This document shows positions 36,639-45,176 of a DNA stretch of 64,000 nt, one piece after another. Position numbers and translations under genes: made by a program. The number at the start of each line of letters is the position of its first letter. Within the stretch, counting starts at the first letter, position 1. Origin of the DNA: UBA7803 sp034522075 (GTDB lineage Bacteria; Pseudomonadota; Gammaproteobacteria; Pseudomonadales; Azotimanducaceae); the NCBI GenBank assembly GCA_034522075.1, contig JAXHLO010000017.1:19034-83033 (forward strand), given 5' to 3'. The notes beneath the pieces are model-generated. The model worked only from the letters and a program-made list of their open reading frames with translations. It was not told the origin of the DNA and did not search any database.

Positions 36639-38297
36639 TTGCAACCGGAAGTCAGTATCGCCGAGGCGCAGGAGGCCATTGCTGCCGCCATTCCCGACCG
36701 GGAGGCGCTGGTGTTCCGCGACCGCCGTTTCACCTATGCCCAATGGAACGAGCGTACGCGCCGTCTGGGCAACTATCTGCACGGTCTGGGTCTGGGCTGT
36801 CAGCGGCCGCGCAGCGAGCTGGCCGGCTGGGAATCGGGCCAGGACCATCTGGCACTGTATCTGTACAACGGCAACGAATATCTGGAGGGCATGCTGGGTG
36901 CCTACAAGGCCCGCGTGGCGCCGTTCAACGTCAACTACCGCTACGTGGATGATGAGCTGGTCTATCTGCTCAACGATGCCGCTGCCCGGGTCATGATCTA
37001 CCACGCAGAATTCGCCCCGCGGGTGGCAGCCGTGCGCGAGCGGGTGCCGACCTTGACCCATCTGATTCAGGTGGCCGACGACAGCGGCCACGACCTGCTG
37101 CCCGGCGCCGTGGACTACGAAACGGCGCTGGCGGAAAGCTCAACCCAGCGCCCGGATGTGGCGTTCTCGCCGGACGATCTCTACATCCTCTACACCGGCG
37201 GCACCACGGGCATGCCCAAGGGCGTGCTGTGGCGGCAGTCCGACATTCTGGTCGCCGCCCTGGGCGGCGGCGCTCATGCTTCCCTGGAAGATCTGGTGAA
37301 GGCGGCCGAGGGCGGCGGTATGCGCATGCTGCCGGCCGCGCCGTTCATGCATGGCGCCGGCCACTGGATTGCCTTTACCGCGTTGCATGGCGGACATACC
37401 TGCATCATCCAGGACGAAGTGAAGCGCTTCGATCCCGCCGATGTGCTCACGGTATGCCAGCGGGAAGGAGTCAACTTTCTGCAGATCGTCGGCGACGCCT
37501 TCGGCCGGCCGCTGCTCGACGAACTGGCACGCGGCAACTACGACCTGGCAGCGCTGAACATTCTGCTCTCCGGCGGCGCGCCGCTGAATGCCTCGCTGAA
37601 GGCACAATTTCTGGAGCTGCTGCCGCAGCTCACCGTGGTGGACGGGCTGGGGTCCTCGGAAACCGGCGGCCAGGGCTCGCACATCTCCAATCGCGAGGCG
37701 GGTGCGGCCACCGGACGCTTCACTCCGGGCCCCGACAACGTCATCGTCGACGAGACCATGAGCCGGGTCCTGGAGCCGGGCCACGACGGCATGGGCTGGT
37801 GGGCCAAACGCGGCCGCGTGCCGCTGGGTTATCTGGGGGACGAGGCCAAGACCCGCAAGACCTTCATTACCATCGGCGATGCCCGTTATGCGGTGCCCGG
37901 CGACCGCGCCCGGCATCTGGCGGACGGTACCGTGGAGCTGCACGGCCGGGATTCTGTGACCATCAATTCCGGCGGCGAGAAGATCTTCGCCGAGGAAGTG
38001 GAGCACGCGATCAAGCAGCATCCGGCGGTCTACGATGCGGTGGTGGCCGGGCGGCCGAGCGAACGCTGGGGCAGCGAGGTGGTGGCCGTGGTGCGGCTGC
38101 GCGACGGCGCCAGCGTCAGCGAAGCCGAGCTGATCGAATCCTGCAGCGCCCACCTGGCCCGCTACAAACTGCCGAAGCAGATCGTCCTGCGCGATGAGAT
38201 CGTGCGCTCGCCGTCGGGCAAGGCGGATTACCGTTGGGCCAAAGAGCAGGCCGCGGCCGCCGCTGACGCCGGGGAGACCCATGCAGGAAGCCGCTGA
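36639..38297 (+). CDS. Acyl-CoA ligase, FadD19-like
   Basis: An AMP-forming acyl-CoA synthetase, 552 residues. TTG at 36639 is preferred because GGAGGAGA lies 5 bases upstream; the ATG at 36612 lies before that site. The AMP loop is YTGGTTGMPKGVLW; FNVNYRYVDDELVYLL, PAAPFMHGAGHW, SGGAPLNASLKAQFLEL, GSSETGGQ and WWAKRGRVPLGYLGDEAKT follow, then the C-terminal RDSVTINSGGEKIFAEEVE and SPSGKADYRW. These blocks resemble actinobacterial FadD19 (long-chain and sterol side-chain acids), but identity cannot be read exactly. Its last 17 bases overlap the following dehydrogenase, so the two are coupled. Confidence 0.88.
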   Translation: MQPEVSIAEAQEAIAAAIPDREALVFRDRRFTYAQWNERTRRLGNYLHGLGLGCQRPRSELAGWESGQDHLALYLYNGNEYLEGMLGAYKARVAPFNVNYRYVDDELVYLLNDAAARVMIYHAEFAPRVAAVRERVPTLTHLIQVADDSGHDLLPGAVDYETALAESSTQRPDVAFSPDDLYILYTGGTTGMPKGVLWRQSDILVAALGGGAHASLEDLVKAAEGGGMRMLPAAPFMHGAGHWIAFTALHGGHTCIIQDEVKRFDPADVLTVCQREGVNFLQIVGDAFGRPLLDELARGNYDLAALNILLSGGAPLNASLKAQFLELLPQLTVVDGLGSSETGGQGSHISNREAGAATGRFTPGPDNVIVDETMSRVLEPGHDGMGWWAKRGRVPLGYLGDEAKTRKTFITIGDARYAVPGDRARHLADGTVELHGRDSVTINSGGEKIFAEEVEHAIKQHPAVYDAVVAGRPSERWGSEVVAVVRLRDGASVSEAELIESCSAHLARYKLPKQIVLRDEIVRSPSGKADYRWAKEQAAAAADAGETHAGSR

Positions 38298-39438
38298 GAT
38301 CCGCGAAATCCGCGGTGCCGTGCGCCAGCTCTGTGCTCGATATGGTGAGGACTACTGGCTGGAGCTCGACCGCCGCAACGGTTACCCCACGGAGTTCGTC
38401 CGCGAACTCACCCAGGCGGGCTTTCTCACCGTACTGATTCCCGAAAGCTACGGCGGCGCCGGTCTCGGTGTGCGTGAAGCGGCCGTGGTGATGGAGGAGG
38501 TATGCCGCTCCGGTGCCCACGCCGGCGCCTGTCACGCGCAGATGTATGTGATGGGGTCGGTGCTGCGCCATGGCAGCGAAGCGCAGAAACGCCAGTATCT
38601 GCCGGCCATTGCTGCCGGCGAGCTGCGTCTGCAGAGCTTCGGCGTCACCGAACCGACTACCGGCACCGACACCACGAACCTGAAGACCACCGCCCGTCGC
38701 GACGGCGATGTCTATCGCATCAACGGCCAGAAAGTGTGGATCAGCCGTATCGAGCATACCGACCTGATGGTGCTGCTGGCCCGGACCACGCCGCGGGACC
38801 AGGTGGCGAAGAAGACCCAGGGCCTGTCCGCTTTCATCGTCGATGTGGCAGCCGCCGTGGACAACGGTCTGACCATCCGGCCCATCGAGTCCATGATCAA
38901 TCATCATTCCTGCGAGCTGTTCTTCGATGAGCTGGCGGTGCCGGCGGACAATCTGCTCGGCCGGGAGGGTGAGGGCTTCAAAGTCATTCTCGACGGTATG
39001 AATGCCGAGCGCATTCTCATCGCCGCCGAATGCGTGGGCGACGGCCGCTACTTCATCGACAAGGCGTCCGCCTACGCCCGGGACCGGGTGGTGTTCGACC
39101 GGCCCATCGGTCAGAACCAGGGCGTGCAGTTCCCCATTGCCCGCTGCTATGCAGAGGTCGAGGCGGCAGCGCTCATGGTGGACGCGGCGGCGCGGCTGTT
39201 CGATGCCGGCGAGGCCTGCGGCGCCGAGGCGAACATGGCCAAGATGCTGGCCTCGGAGGCATCCTGGCGCGCCGGCGACGTCTGCATGCAGACCCACGGC
39301 GGCTTCGCCTTCGCCCGGGAATACCACATTGAGCGTAAATTCCGCGAAACCCGTCTCTACCAGATCGCGCCCATATCCACCAACCTCATTCTCAGCTACA
39401 TCGGCGAGCACGTGCTGGGAATGCCCCGCTCGTTCTGA
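38281..39438 (+). CDS. Acyl-CoA dehydrogenase (IVD-type catalytic glutamate)
   Basis: A 385-residue FAD flavoprotein that makes the alpha-beta double bond in acyl-CoA. ATG 38281 has GGAGA just upstream and overlaps the previous gene by 17 bases. FAD- and substrate-binding blocks include GVTEPTTGTDTTNLKTTARRDGD, QKVWISRIEHTDLMVLLAR and DRPIGQNQGVQFPIAR. In place of the usual EGT near the end it has RLYQIAPISTN, while GMNAERILIAAE provides a Glu in helix G where isovaleryl- and long-chain dehydrogenases keep the base. It is the natural second step after the ligase. Acyl chain unknown; FadE-like enzymes of sterol and branched chains have this type. Confidence 0.88.
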   Translation: MQEAAEIREIRGAVRQLCARYGEDYWLELDRRNGYPTEFVRELTQAGFLTVLIPESYGGAGLGVREAAVVMEEVCRSGAHAGACHAQMYVMGSVLRHGSEAQKRQYLPAIAAGELRLQSFGVTEPTTGTDTTNLKTTARRDGDVYRINGQKVWISRIEHTDLMVLLARTTPRDQVAKKTQGLSAFIVDVAAAVDNGLTIRPIESMINHHSCELFFDELAVPADNLLGREGEGFKVILDGMNAERILIAAECVGDGRYFIDKASAYARDRVVFDRPIGQNQGVQFPIARCYAEVEAAALMVDAAARLFDAGEACGAEANMAKMLASEASWRAGDVCMQTHGGFAFAREYHIERKFRETRLYQIAPISTNLILSYIGEHVLGMPRSF

Positions 39439-39462
39439 TTGCGCATATTGGGAGTATTGCCT

Positions 39463-39552
39463 ATGCAGCCTGTCGTTCCAGCCACCCTGGAAGAAGTCGC
39501 CACACTGGCCGATCTCAGCCGGTTTCATGCCAGCCAGCGCAATGTCAACTGA
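39463..39552 (+). CDS. Micro-ORF, 29 aa
   Basis: A short frame MQPVVPATLEEVATLADLSRF-HASQRNVN of 29 codons begins 24 bases after the dehydrogenase, with GGGAG upstream at about 9 bases. It ends inside the start of the SDR remnant. It could be translated as a leader or be the remains of a longer gene. I do not recognise it. Confidence 0.25.
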   Translation: MQPVVPATLEEVATLADLSRFHASQRNVN

Positions 39553-39655
39553 ATTCCGCGAAGTCGTCCTGATCACCGGCGCCGGGATCGGTATGGCCCG
39601 GGCCGGCTATTGCAACGGCTCGGTAATGGTGATGGATGGAGGTTCGTCCGCATGA
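39542..39655 (+). pseudogene. Remnant short-chain dehydrogenase with internal deletion, 37 aa
   Basis: The frame starts MSTEFREVVLITGAGIGMAR, an SDR N-terminus with the TGxxxGxG-like cofactor loop, and then runs directly into AGYCNGSVMVMDGGSSA, which is an SDR C-terminus (the GxxVMVDGG ending). About 200 residues, including the catalytic Ser-Tyr-Lys, are absent. The two halves are joined in frame. Its stop codon overlaps the ATG of ppa (ATGA), so the intact gene would have been in the same operon. Either a real deletion or an assembly collapse would produce this. Confidence 0.65.
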
Positions 39656-40185
39656 GCTTGCGAGAAGTGGGTCCGGGTGCCAAAGCGCCCCATGAAATCA
39701 ATGTGGTGCTGGAAATTCCGGCCAACACCGGGCCGGTCAAATACGAGGTGGACAAGAAGTCCGGTGCGGTGTTCGTCGACCGCTTCATGGCCACCTCCAT
39801 GTTCTATCCGTGCAACTACGGCTACGTACCGGATTCCCTGGCCGACGACGGCGATCCCCTGGACGTCATGGTGGTGACGCCCCATCCGCTCATCGCCGGC
39901 ACGGTCATCACCTGCCGGGCCGTGGGCGTGCTGGAAATGGAAGATGAAGCCGGCGACGACGCCAAGATCGTTGCCGTACCGATTTCCCGGGTGTCGCGCA
40001 TCTACGACCGGGTGCATTCCGCCGCCGATCTGCCGGAGGGGCTGGTGCACACCATCGAACACTTCTTCGCTCACTACAAGGATCTGGAACCGGGCAAATG
40101 GGTACGTGTGGATGGCTGGGGCGACTCATCGGCCGCCCGGGCTTATATAGACAAGGCGCTGCAACGATTCGCCGAGGAGGGCTGA
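39652..40185 (+). CDS. ppa: Inorganic pyrophosphatase
   Basis: A family I soluble pyrophosphatase, 177 residues, which pulls forward pyrophosphate-releasing reactions, including acyl-CoA ligases. The active site has EIPANTGPVKYEVDK, MFYPCNYGYVPDSLADDGDPLDVMV with the Asp set for metal, and EDEAGDDAKIVAVP. ATG 39652 is used; an upstream frame start at 39610 lies within the remnant SDR. The position just behind ligase and dehydrogenase genes is consistent with coupling to ligation, although ppa is an essential housekeeping gene. Confidence 0.96.
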   Translation: MSLREVGPGAKAPHEINVVLEIPANTGPVKYEVDKKSGAVFVDRFMATSMFYPCNYGYVPDSLADDGDPLDVMVVTPHPLIAGTVITCRAVGVLEMEDEAGDDAKIVAVPISRVSRIYDRVHSAADLPEGLVHTIEHFFAHYKDLEPGKWVRVDGWGDSSAARAYIDKALQRFAEEG

Positions 40186-40190
40186 TCATC

Positions 40191-40979
40191 ATGGCTGCAG
40201 ACCGACCGACGCCGGCGGGCCGCTTCGACCTGACAGACAAGACGGCCGTGATCACCGGCGGCAGCCGCGGGCTGGGCCTGGAGATGGCCTATGCCTTCGC
40301 TCAGGCGGGAGCCCGGGTGGTCATCGCCAGCCGCAAGCCGGACGCCTGTGAGGCGGCGGCGCGTCAGGTAGCCGAGGCCACCGGGGCCCACTGTCTCGGC
40401 TGCGGCTATCACGCCGGGGATTGGGACGGGGCCGAGCGCCTGGCGGATTTCGCTGCGGCAGAATTCGGCCGCGTCGACGTGCTGGTGAACAATGCGGGCA
40501 TGTCCCCGCTTTATGAATCATTGACGGCGGTCAGCGAAGAGCTCTATGACAAGGTTCTCAACGTCAATTTGCGCGGCCCGTTCCGCCTCTCGGCTCTGCT
40601 CGGTGAACGCATGGCGGCCGGTGACGGTGGTTCCATCATCAACGTCAGCAGCATCGCTGCCGTTCAGCCTACGCCCACGGAGCTGCCTTACGGCATGGCC
40701 AAAGCCGGGCTCAATGCGCTGACCCTGGGCCTGGCGCGAGCTTATGCGCCTAAGGTGCGCGTCAACTGCATCATGCCGGGGCCGTTTCTCACCGATATCA
40801 GCAAAGCCTGGGACATGGAAGCGTTCGACAAGCGCGCCCGCGAAGCCATACCCCTGCAGCGCGGCGGTGAGCCGGACGAAGTGGTGGGTGCTGCGCTGTA
40901 CTTCGCCAGCGACGCCTCGAGCTATACCACCGGAGCCGTCCTGAAGATCGACGGCGGTGCGGCCTATCCGCCGGCCTGA
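40191..40979 (+). CDS. SDR family oxidoreductase
   Basis: A 262-residue short-chain dehydrogenase. The cofactor loop is TGGSRGLG, the NNAG motif is intact, and the catalytic residues are Ser in NVSSIAAVQP and Tyr/Lys in PYGMAKAGL. ATG 40191 has GAGGAGGG about 10 bases upstream. The sequence DGGAAYPPA closes the C-terminus. Family members act on sugars, steroids or acyl chains; the substrate is not evident. It is 5 bases after ppa, and the MFS gene follows. Confidence 0.87.
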   Translation: MAADRPTPAGRFDLTDKTAVITGGSRGLGLEMAYAFAQAGARVVIASRKPDACEAAARQVAEATGAHCLGCGYHAGDWDGAERLADFAAAEFGRVDVLVNNAGMSPLYESLTAVSEELYDKVLNVNLRGPFRLSALLGERMAAGDGGSIINVSSIAAVQPTPTELPYGMAKAGLNALTLGLARAYAPKVRVNCIMPGPFLTDISKAWDMEAFDKRAREAIPLQRGGEPDEVVGAALYFASDASSYTTGAVLKIDGGAAYPPA

Positions 40980-41000
40980 TCAGGTCCCCCGGGAGGATTC

Positions 41001-42347
41001 ATGAGTCGACTGACGCCGCGCATTCTGGGCGCTTATTCCGGTGTGACCATTCCCATGGCAGCCATGGGAATGCCCATCGCCGTGTATCTGCCGCCGTTCT
41101 ACTCAGACGGCCTGGGATTGAGCCTGGTCACGGTGGGCACCGTTTTCACCCTGGCGCGCATCTGGGATGTGGTCACGGATCCGATCATGGGCATGGTCAT
41201 CGACCGCTTCGACTCGCGCTGGGGGCGGCGCAAGCACTGGATCACCATCTCCATACCCATTCTGATGGTGTCGGTGTGGGCCGTATTCATGCCGAATCCC
41301 GACACGGTATCCGGTGCCTATCTGCTGTTCTGGCTCGTTGCCCTGTACGTCGGCTACACCATGCTGGCCATCGCTCACCAATCCTGGGGGGCCGAGCTCA
41401 CCGTCACCTACGACGACCGCTCGCGGCTGTTCGGCTGGCGCGAGATATTCGTCATCGGCGGCATGACGGCAGTGCTGGCCCTCCCGGCCATGCTGGAATT
41501 GAGCGGTCAGGACGATCAGGCCATCAAGGTAGCCAGCATGGGCTGGTTCTGTTTGATTCTGTTTCCGTTGACGGTGCTGCCGACTCTGCTGTTCGTACCG
41601 GATACTCATCGGCCGCCGGCCATTTCCATAAGCTGGCGGGAGGCTACGCGGCTGCTGGTGCGCAACAGTATTCTGTGGCGCCTGCTGGCCGCCGACCTGA
41701 CCTCCGGTTACGGCACCGGAGTGGCGGGGGCCCTGTATATCTTCGTGGCAGCCTACGTGTTCCGTCTGCCCGAACACGCCAGCATCGCGCTGCTGTTCTA
41801 CTTCCTTGCCGGCTTCGGCGCCATGCCGCTGTGGCTGCGTCTGGCTTACCGGGTAGGCAAAGACACGGCGCTGAAGATCGCTCTGATCTACGGCGCGGCG
41901 GTGATGTTCAGTCTCGTGTTTCTCGCCGAGTCGGGCAACGTCCCCGTGTTGTGGGGTTTTACCATTCTCTATGGTGTCGCATTCGGTGCCGCACCGACCC
42001 TGCTCCGCTCCATGATGGCCGACCTCACCGACGACGACGAACTGCGTTCCGGCAAGCAGCGCTCGGGACTGTTTTTTGCGCTGCTCACCACCACCAATAA
42101 ACTGGGCGCAGCGCTGGCCGTGGGGGTGAGCTTCGCCATACTCGAGCAGGTGGTGGGCTTTCAGCCCGGGGCTGAGAATTCCCAGGCGGTGCTGGACGGC
42201 TTGCTCTGGACTTACGTGCTGGGTACCAGTCTGGGTCTGCTGGCGGCCTACGCCGCGCTGATCCGTTACCCGCTGGACCGGAAGCGCCACGACGTCATTC
42301 GTGCAGAACTGGACGCCCGCCTGGCGCGCCGCTCTGCCAGCGAATAA
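41001..42347 (+). CDS. GPH-family cation symporter (MFS)
   Basis: A 448-residue membrane carrier of the glycoside-pentoside-hexuronide:cation symporter group. After helix 2 comes DVVTDPIMGMVIDRFDSRWGRRKHW, the group signature (D-P-x-x-G...R-x-G-R-R). A further D-R-x-R-L-F-G-W-R motif reads DDRSRLFGWREIF. About 12 hydrophobic helices are evident. Despite the family name, such genes occur often in degraders of steroids and bile acids; here the cargo is unknown. It ends next to the convergent acyl-CoA dehydrogenase (stops adjacent). Confidence 0.85.
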   Translation: MSRLTPRILGAYSGVTIPMAAMGMPIAVYLPPFYSDGLGLSLVTVGTVFTLARIWDVVTDPIMGMVIDRFDSRWGRRKHWITISIPILMVSVWAVFMPNPDTVSGAYLLFWLVALYVGYTMLAIAHQSWGAELTVTYDDRSRLFGWREIFVIGGMTAVLALPAMLELSGQDDQAIKVASMGWFCLILFPLTVLPTLLFVPDTHRPPAISISWREATRLLVRNSILWRLLAADLTSGYGTGVAGALYIFVAAYVFRLPEHASIALLFYFLAGFGAMPLWLRLAYRVGKDTALKIALIYGAAVMFSLVFLAESGNVPVLWGFTILYGVAFGAAPTLLRSMMADLTDDDELRSGKQRSGLFFALLTTTNKLGAALAVGVSFAILEQVVGFQPGAENSQAVLDGLLWTYVLGTSLGLLAAYAALIRYPLDRKRHDVIRAELDARLARRSASE

Positions 42348-43487
42348 TCACGTAGCGAGCAGGGCACGTCCCACCACCAGTTTCATGATCTGGCTGGTGC
42401 CCTCGAGAATCTCGTGGACCCGCAGGTCGCGGACGAAGCGCTCCACCGGGTAGTCCATCAGATAACCGTAGCCGCCGTGCAGCTGCAGGGCATCGTTGGC
42501 GATGCGTGAGCCTGCTTCGGTAGCTTTGAGCTTCGCCATGGCCGCGAACTGGGATTTGTCCGGCGTGTCTTCACTGACCTTCTGCGCGGCCTTGAAGAGC
42601 AGGGCGCGGGAGGCTTCGAGCTCCGTGGCCATGGACGCCAGCATGAACTGGGTGTTCTGGAACTCAGCGATGGAGCGGCCGAACTGGCGGCGTTCCTGGA
42701 CATAGGCGATGGCTTCGTCGAGACAGCGCCGGGCGCCGCCCAGGGAGCAGGCGCCGATGTTCAGACGACCGCCGTCCAGGCCCGCCATGGCGATGGCAAA
42801 GCCCTGGCCTTCATCGCCCACCAGGTTCTCTGCCGGAACGCGCGCATCGTCGAAGATCACCATGGCCGTAGGCTGAGAGTGCCAGCCCATCTTGCGCTCG
42901 GGCGGTCCGAAGCTGACGCCGGGGGTATCTTTTTCCACGGCGATGCAGGAGATGCCGCGGTGTCCTTCGGCACCGGTGCGCACCATGCAGACGTAGACTT
43001 CGTTCTCGCCGGCGCCGGAAATGAATGCCTTGGTGCCGTTCAGCACGTAGTGATCGCCGTCGCGCACCGCGCGGGTGGTCAGCGCTGCGGCATCGGAACC
43101 GGATCCGGGCTCGGTCAGGCAGTAGCTGGCCAGGTGGTCCATGGTCACCAGCCGCGGCAGAAAGTGCGCCTTGACGGCCTCGCCGCCGAAACGGGCGATC
43201 ATCCAGGCTGCCATGTTGTGAATGGAAATGAACGCCGACGTGGACGGGCAGCCGTAGGCCATGGCCTCCATGATCAGCGCGGCTTCCACCCGTGACAGGC
43301 CGATGCCGCCATCCGCCTCGGGCAGGTAGATGGCACCGAAGCCGAGCTCCCCGGCCTGACGCAGGGTGTCCCGCGGGCACACGTAGTCCGTGTCCCAGCC
43401 GGCGGCGTGGGGCGTAATTTCATCGGCGGTAAACCGATCGGCCATGTCGACGATGGCCTGCTGCTCACTGCTCAACCGCGTGTCCAT
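42348..43487 (-). CDS. Isobutyryl-CoA-type acyl-CoA dehydrogenase (ACAD8-like)
   Basis: A 379-residue acyl-CoA dehydrogenase, likely isobutyryl-CoA dehydrogenase of valine breakdown, as it is adjacent to mmsA. Flavin and substrate blocks are SYCLTEPGSGSDAAALTTRAVRDGD, KAFISGAGENEVYVCMVRTG, ISCIAVEKDTPGVSFG and QLHGGYGYLMDYPVERFVRDLRV. The catalytic Glu is in the terminal EILEGTSQIMK, unlike the IVD-type at 38281. GLDGGRLNIGACSLGGA is as in ACAD8. The start is 20 bases from the mmsA stop in the same operon. Confidence 0.9.
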   Translation of the reverse strand: MDTRLSSEQQAIVDMADRFTADEITPHAAGWDTDYVCPRDTLRQAGELGFGAIYLPEADGGIGLSRVEAALIMEAMAYGCPSTSAFISIHNMAAWMIARFGGEAVKAHFLPRLVTMDHLASYCLTEPGSGSDAAALTTRAVRDGDHYVLNGTKAFISGAGENEVYVCMVRTGAEGHRGISCIAVEKDTPGVSFGPPERKMGWHSQPTAMVIFDDARVPAENLVGDEGQGFAIAMAGLDGGRLNIGACSLGGARRCLDEAIAYVQERRQFGRSIAEFQNTQFMLASMATELEASRALLFKAAQKVSEDTPDKSQFAAMAKLKATEAGSRIANDALQLHGGYGYLMDYPVERFVRDLRVHEILEGTSQIMKLVVGRALLAT

Positions 43488-43507
43488 GACTGGCGTTCGC
43501 CTCGTTG

Positions 43508-45010
43508 TTACTGCATGGTGGGAATGTTGAAGCTCTGCTCCGGCAGCTCGCCTTCCGGCCAGCGCTGGGTCACGGTTTTGATGTGGGTATAGAAGCGCAC
43601 GCCCTCGCTGCCGTGCTGGTTGGTGTCGCCGAAGGCCGAGCGTTTCCAGCCGCCGAAGGTGTGATAGGCCACGGGCACCGGAATGGGCACGTTGATGCCC
43701 ACCATGCCCACGTTGACCTTTTTGGCGAACTCCCGGGCCGCCTGGCCGTTGCGGGTAAAGATGGCGACGCCGTTGCCGTACTGGTGTTCGGAGGGCAGGC
43801 GCAGCGCCTCCTCGAGGGTGGCGGCGCGCATGATCTGCAGCACCGGGCCGAAGATCTCTTCGCGGTAAGTGGTCATGTCCGCGGTCACCCGGTCGAACAG
43901 ACTCGGGCCCATGAAAAAGCCCTGCTCATAGCCCTGCAGAGAGAACCCGCGGCCATCCAGGACCAGCTCGGCGCCCTCATCCACGCCCATCTGAATGTAA
44001 CTTTCGACGCGTTCCCGGTGGGCGGCGGTGACCAGCGGCCCGTAGTTGGCGTCCGGGTCGGTGGATATGCCCACCTGCAGTTTTTCGATTTCCGGTACCA
44101 GGCGTTCGATGAGGCGGTCGGCCGTGTCGTCGCCGACCGCCACGGCCACCGGCAATGCCATGCAGCGCTCGCCCGCCGAGCCGTAGGCCGCGCCGACCAT
44201 GTCGGCCACGGCCTGGTCCAGGTCGGCGTCCGGCAGTACCACACCGTGGTTCTTGGCGCCGCCCATGGCCTGCACGCGTTTACCGTGTGCGGCGCCGGTG
44301 GTGTAGACGTAGTGAGCAATGTCCGAGGAACCGACGAAGCTCACTGCGGCGATAGCCGGATGGGTGAGAATGGCGTCCACGGCGGTCTTGTCGCCATTGA
44401 TCACGTTCAATACGCCTTCCGGGGCGCCGGCCTCCATGAACAGCTCCGCCAACCGCAGGGGTACCCCGGGATCTTTTTCCGAGGGCTTGAGTATGAAGGT
44501 GTTGCCGCAGGCGACGGCGACGCCGAACATCCACATGGGAATCATGGCCGGGAAATTGAACGGCGTGATGCCGGCGGCGACGCCCAGGGGTTGGCGCATG
44601 CTGTAGACGTCGATGCCGGGGCCGGCGCCTTCGGTATATTCCCCCTTCAGCAGGTGGGGGATGCCGCAGGCGAACTCGATGACCTCCAGGCCGCGCTGAA
44701 TGTCGCCCTTCGCATCAGCAAGCACCTTGCCATGTTCTTCCGACAGCAGGCGCGCCAGATCATCCATGTTGTCTTCCAGCAGGGCCTTGAAACGGAACAT
44801 TACCCGGGCCCGGCGCTGCGGATTCAAGGCCGCCCAGGCCGGCTGCGCGGCCGCGGCAGCCGCCACCGCGCGGTCGACCTCGGCCGCATCGGCCAGGGCT
44901 ACACGGGCCTTGACCTCGCCCAGAGAGGGGTTGAAGACGTCGCCCTCCCGGCCGCTGCTGCCGGCGATGCGGGTGCCGTTGATGAAGTGGCCGTAAGATT
45001 GCTGAGCCAT
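43508..45010 (-). CDS. mmsA: Methylmalonate-semialdehyde dehydrogenase (CoA-acylating)
   Basis: A 500-residue aldehyde dehydrogenase that converts methylmalonate semialdehyde to propionyl-CoA, the last valine and thymine step. ATG 45010 (MAQQSYGHFINGTRIAG) is used; the frame runs further upstream but that part is non-conserved. GITPFNFPAMIPMWMFGVA, KPSEKDPGVPL, MGGAKNHGVVLPDADL, catalytic Cys in SAGERCMALP, EEIFGPVL and NVPIPVPVAYHTFGGWKRS are diagnostic for MmsA. The propionyl-CoA made here feeds pccAB-mce-mutase in the same window. Confidence 0.95.
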   Translation of the reverse strand: MAQQSYGHFINGTRIAGSSGREGDVFNPSLGEVKARVALADAAEVDRAVAAAAAAQPAWAALNPQRRARVMFRFKALLEDNMDDLARLLSEEHGKVLADAKGDIQRGLEVIEFACGIPHLLKGEYTEGAGPGIDVYSMRQPLGVAAGITPFNFPAMIPMWMFGVAVACGNTFILKPSEKDPGVPLRLAELFMEAGAPEGVLNVINGDKTAVDAILTHPAIAAVSFVGSSDIAHYVYTTGAAHGKRVQAMGGAKNHGVVLPDADLDQAVADMVGAAYGSAGERCMALPVAVAVGDDTADRLIERLVPEIEKLQVGISTDPDANYGPLVTAAHRERVESYIQMGVDEGAELVLDGRGFSLQGYEQGFFMGPSLFDRVTADMTTYREEIFGPVLQIMRAATLEEALRLPSEHQYGNGVAIFTRNGQAAREFAKKVNVGMVGINVPIPVPVAYHTFGGWKRSAFGDTNQHGSEGVRFYTHIKTVTQRWPEGELPEQSFNIPTMQ

Positions 45011-45176
45011 GGTCGAGTCCAATGTCGGCGTCGGTGGGCGCGATGGTAATCCAATCACCGGCGCCGCTGTACCCCAATGCCCCGGTGAGCCACAGCAGCG
45101 CGGGTAAGGAGTACACTCGCGGCCACAGCAATGGTCCGAATCATGTACAACGCCATCGAACCGGAGTTCAGCAGGT

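Noticed and set aside
43505..45049. 514-codon plus-strand frame over mmsA
   Set aside because: It mirrors mmsA, which has diagnostic aldehyde dehydrogenase motifs on the minus strand.
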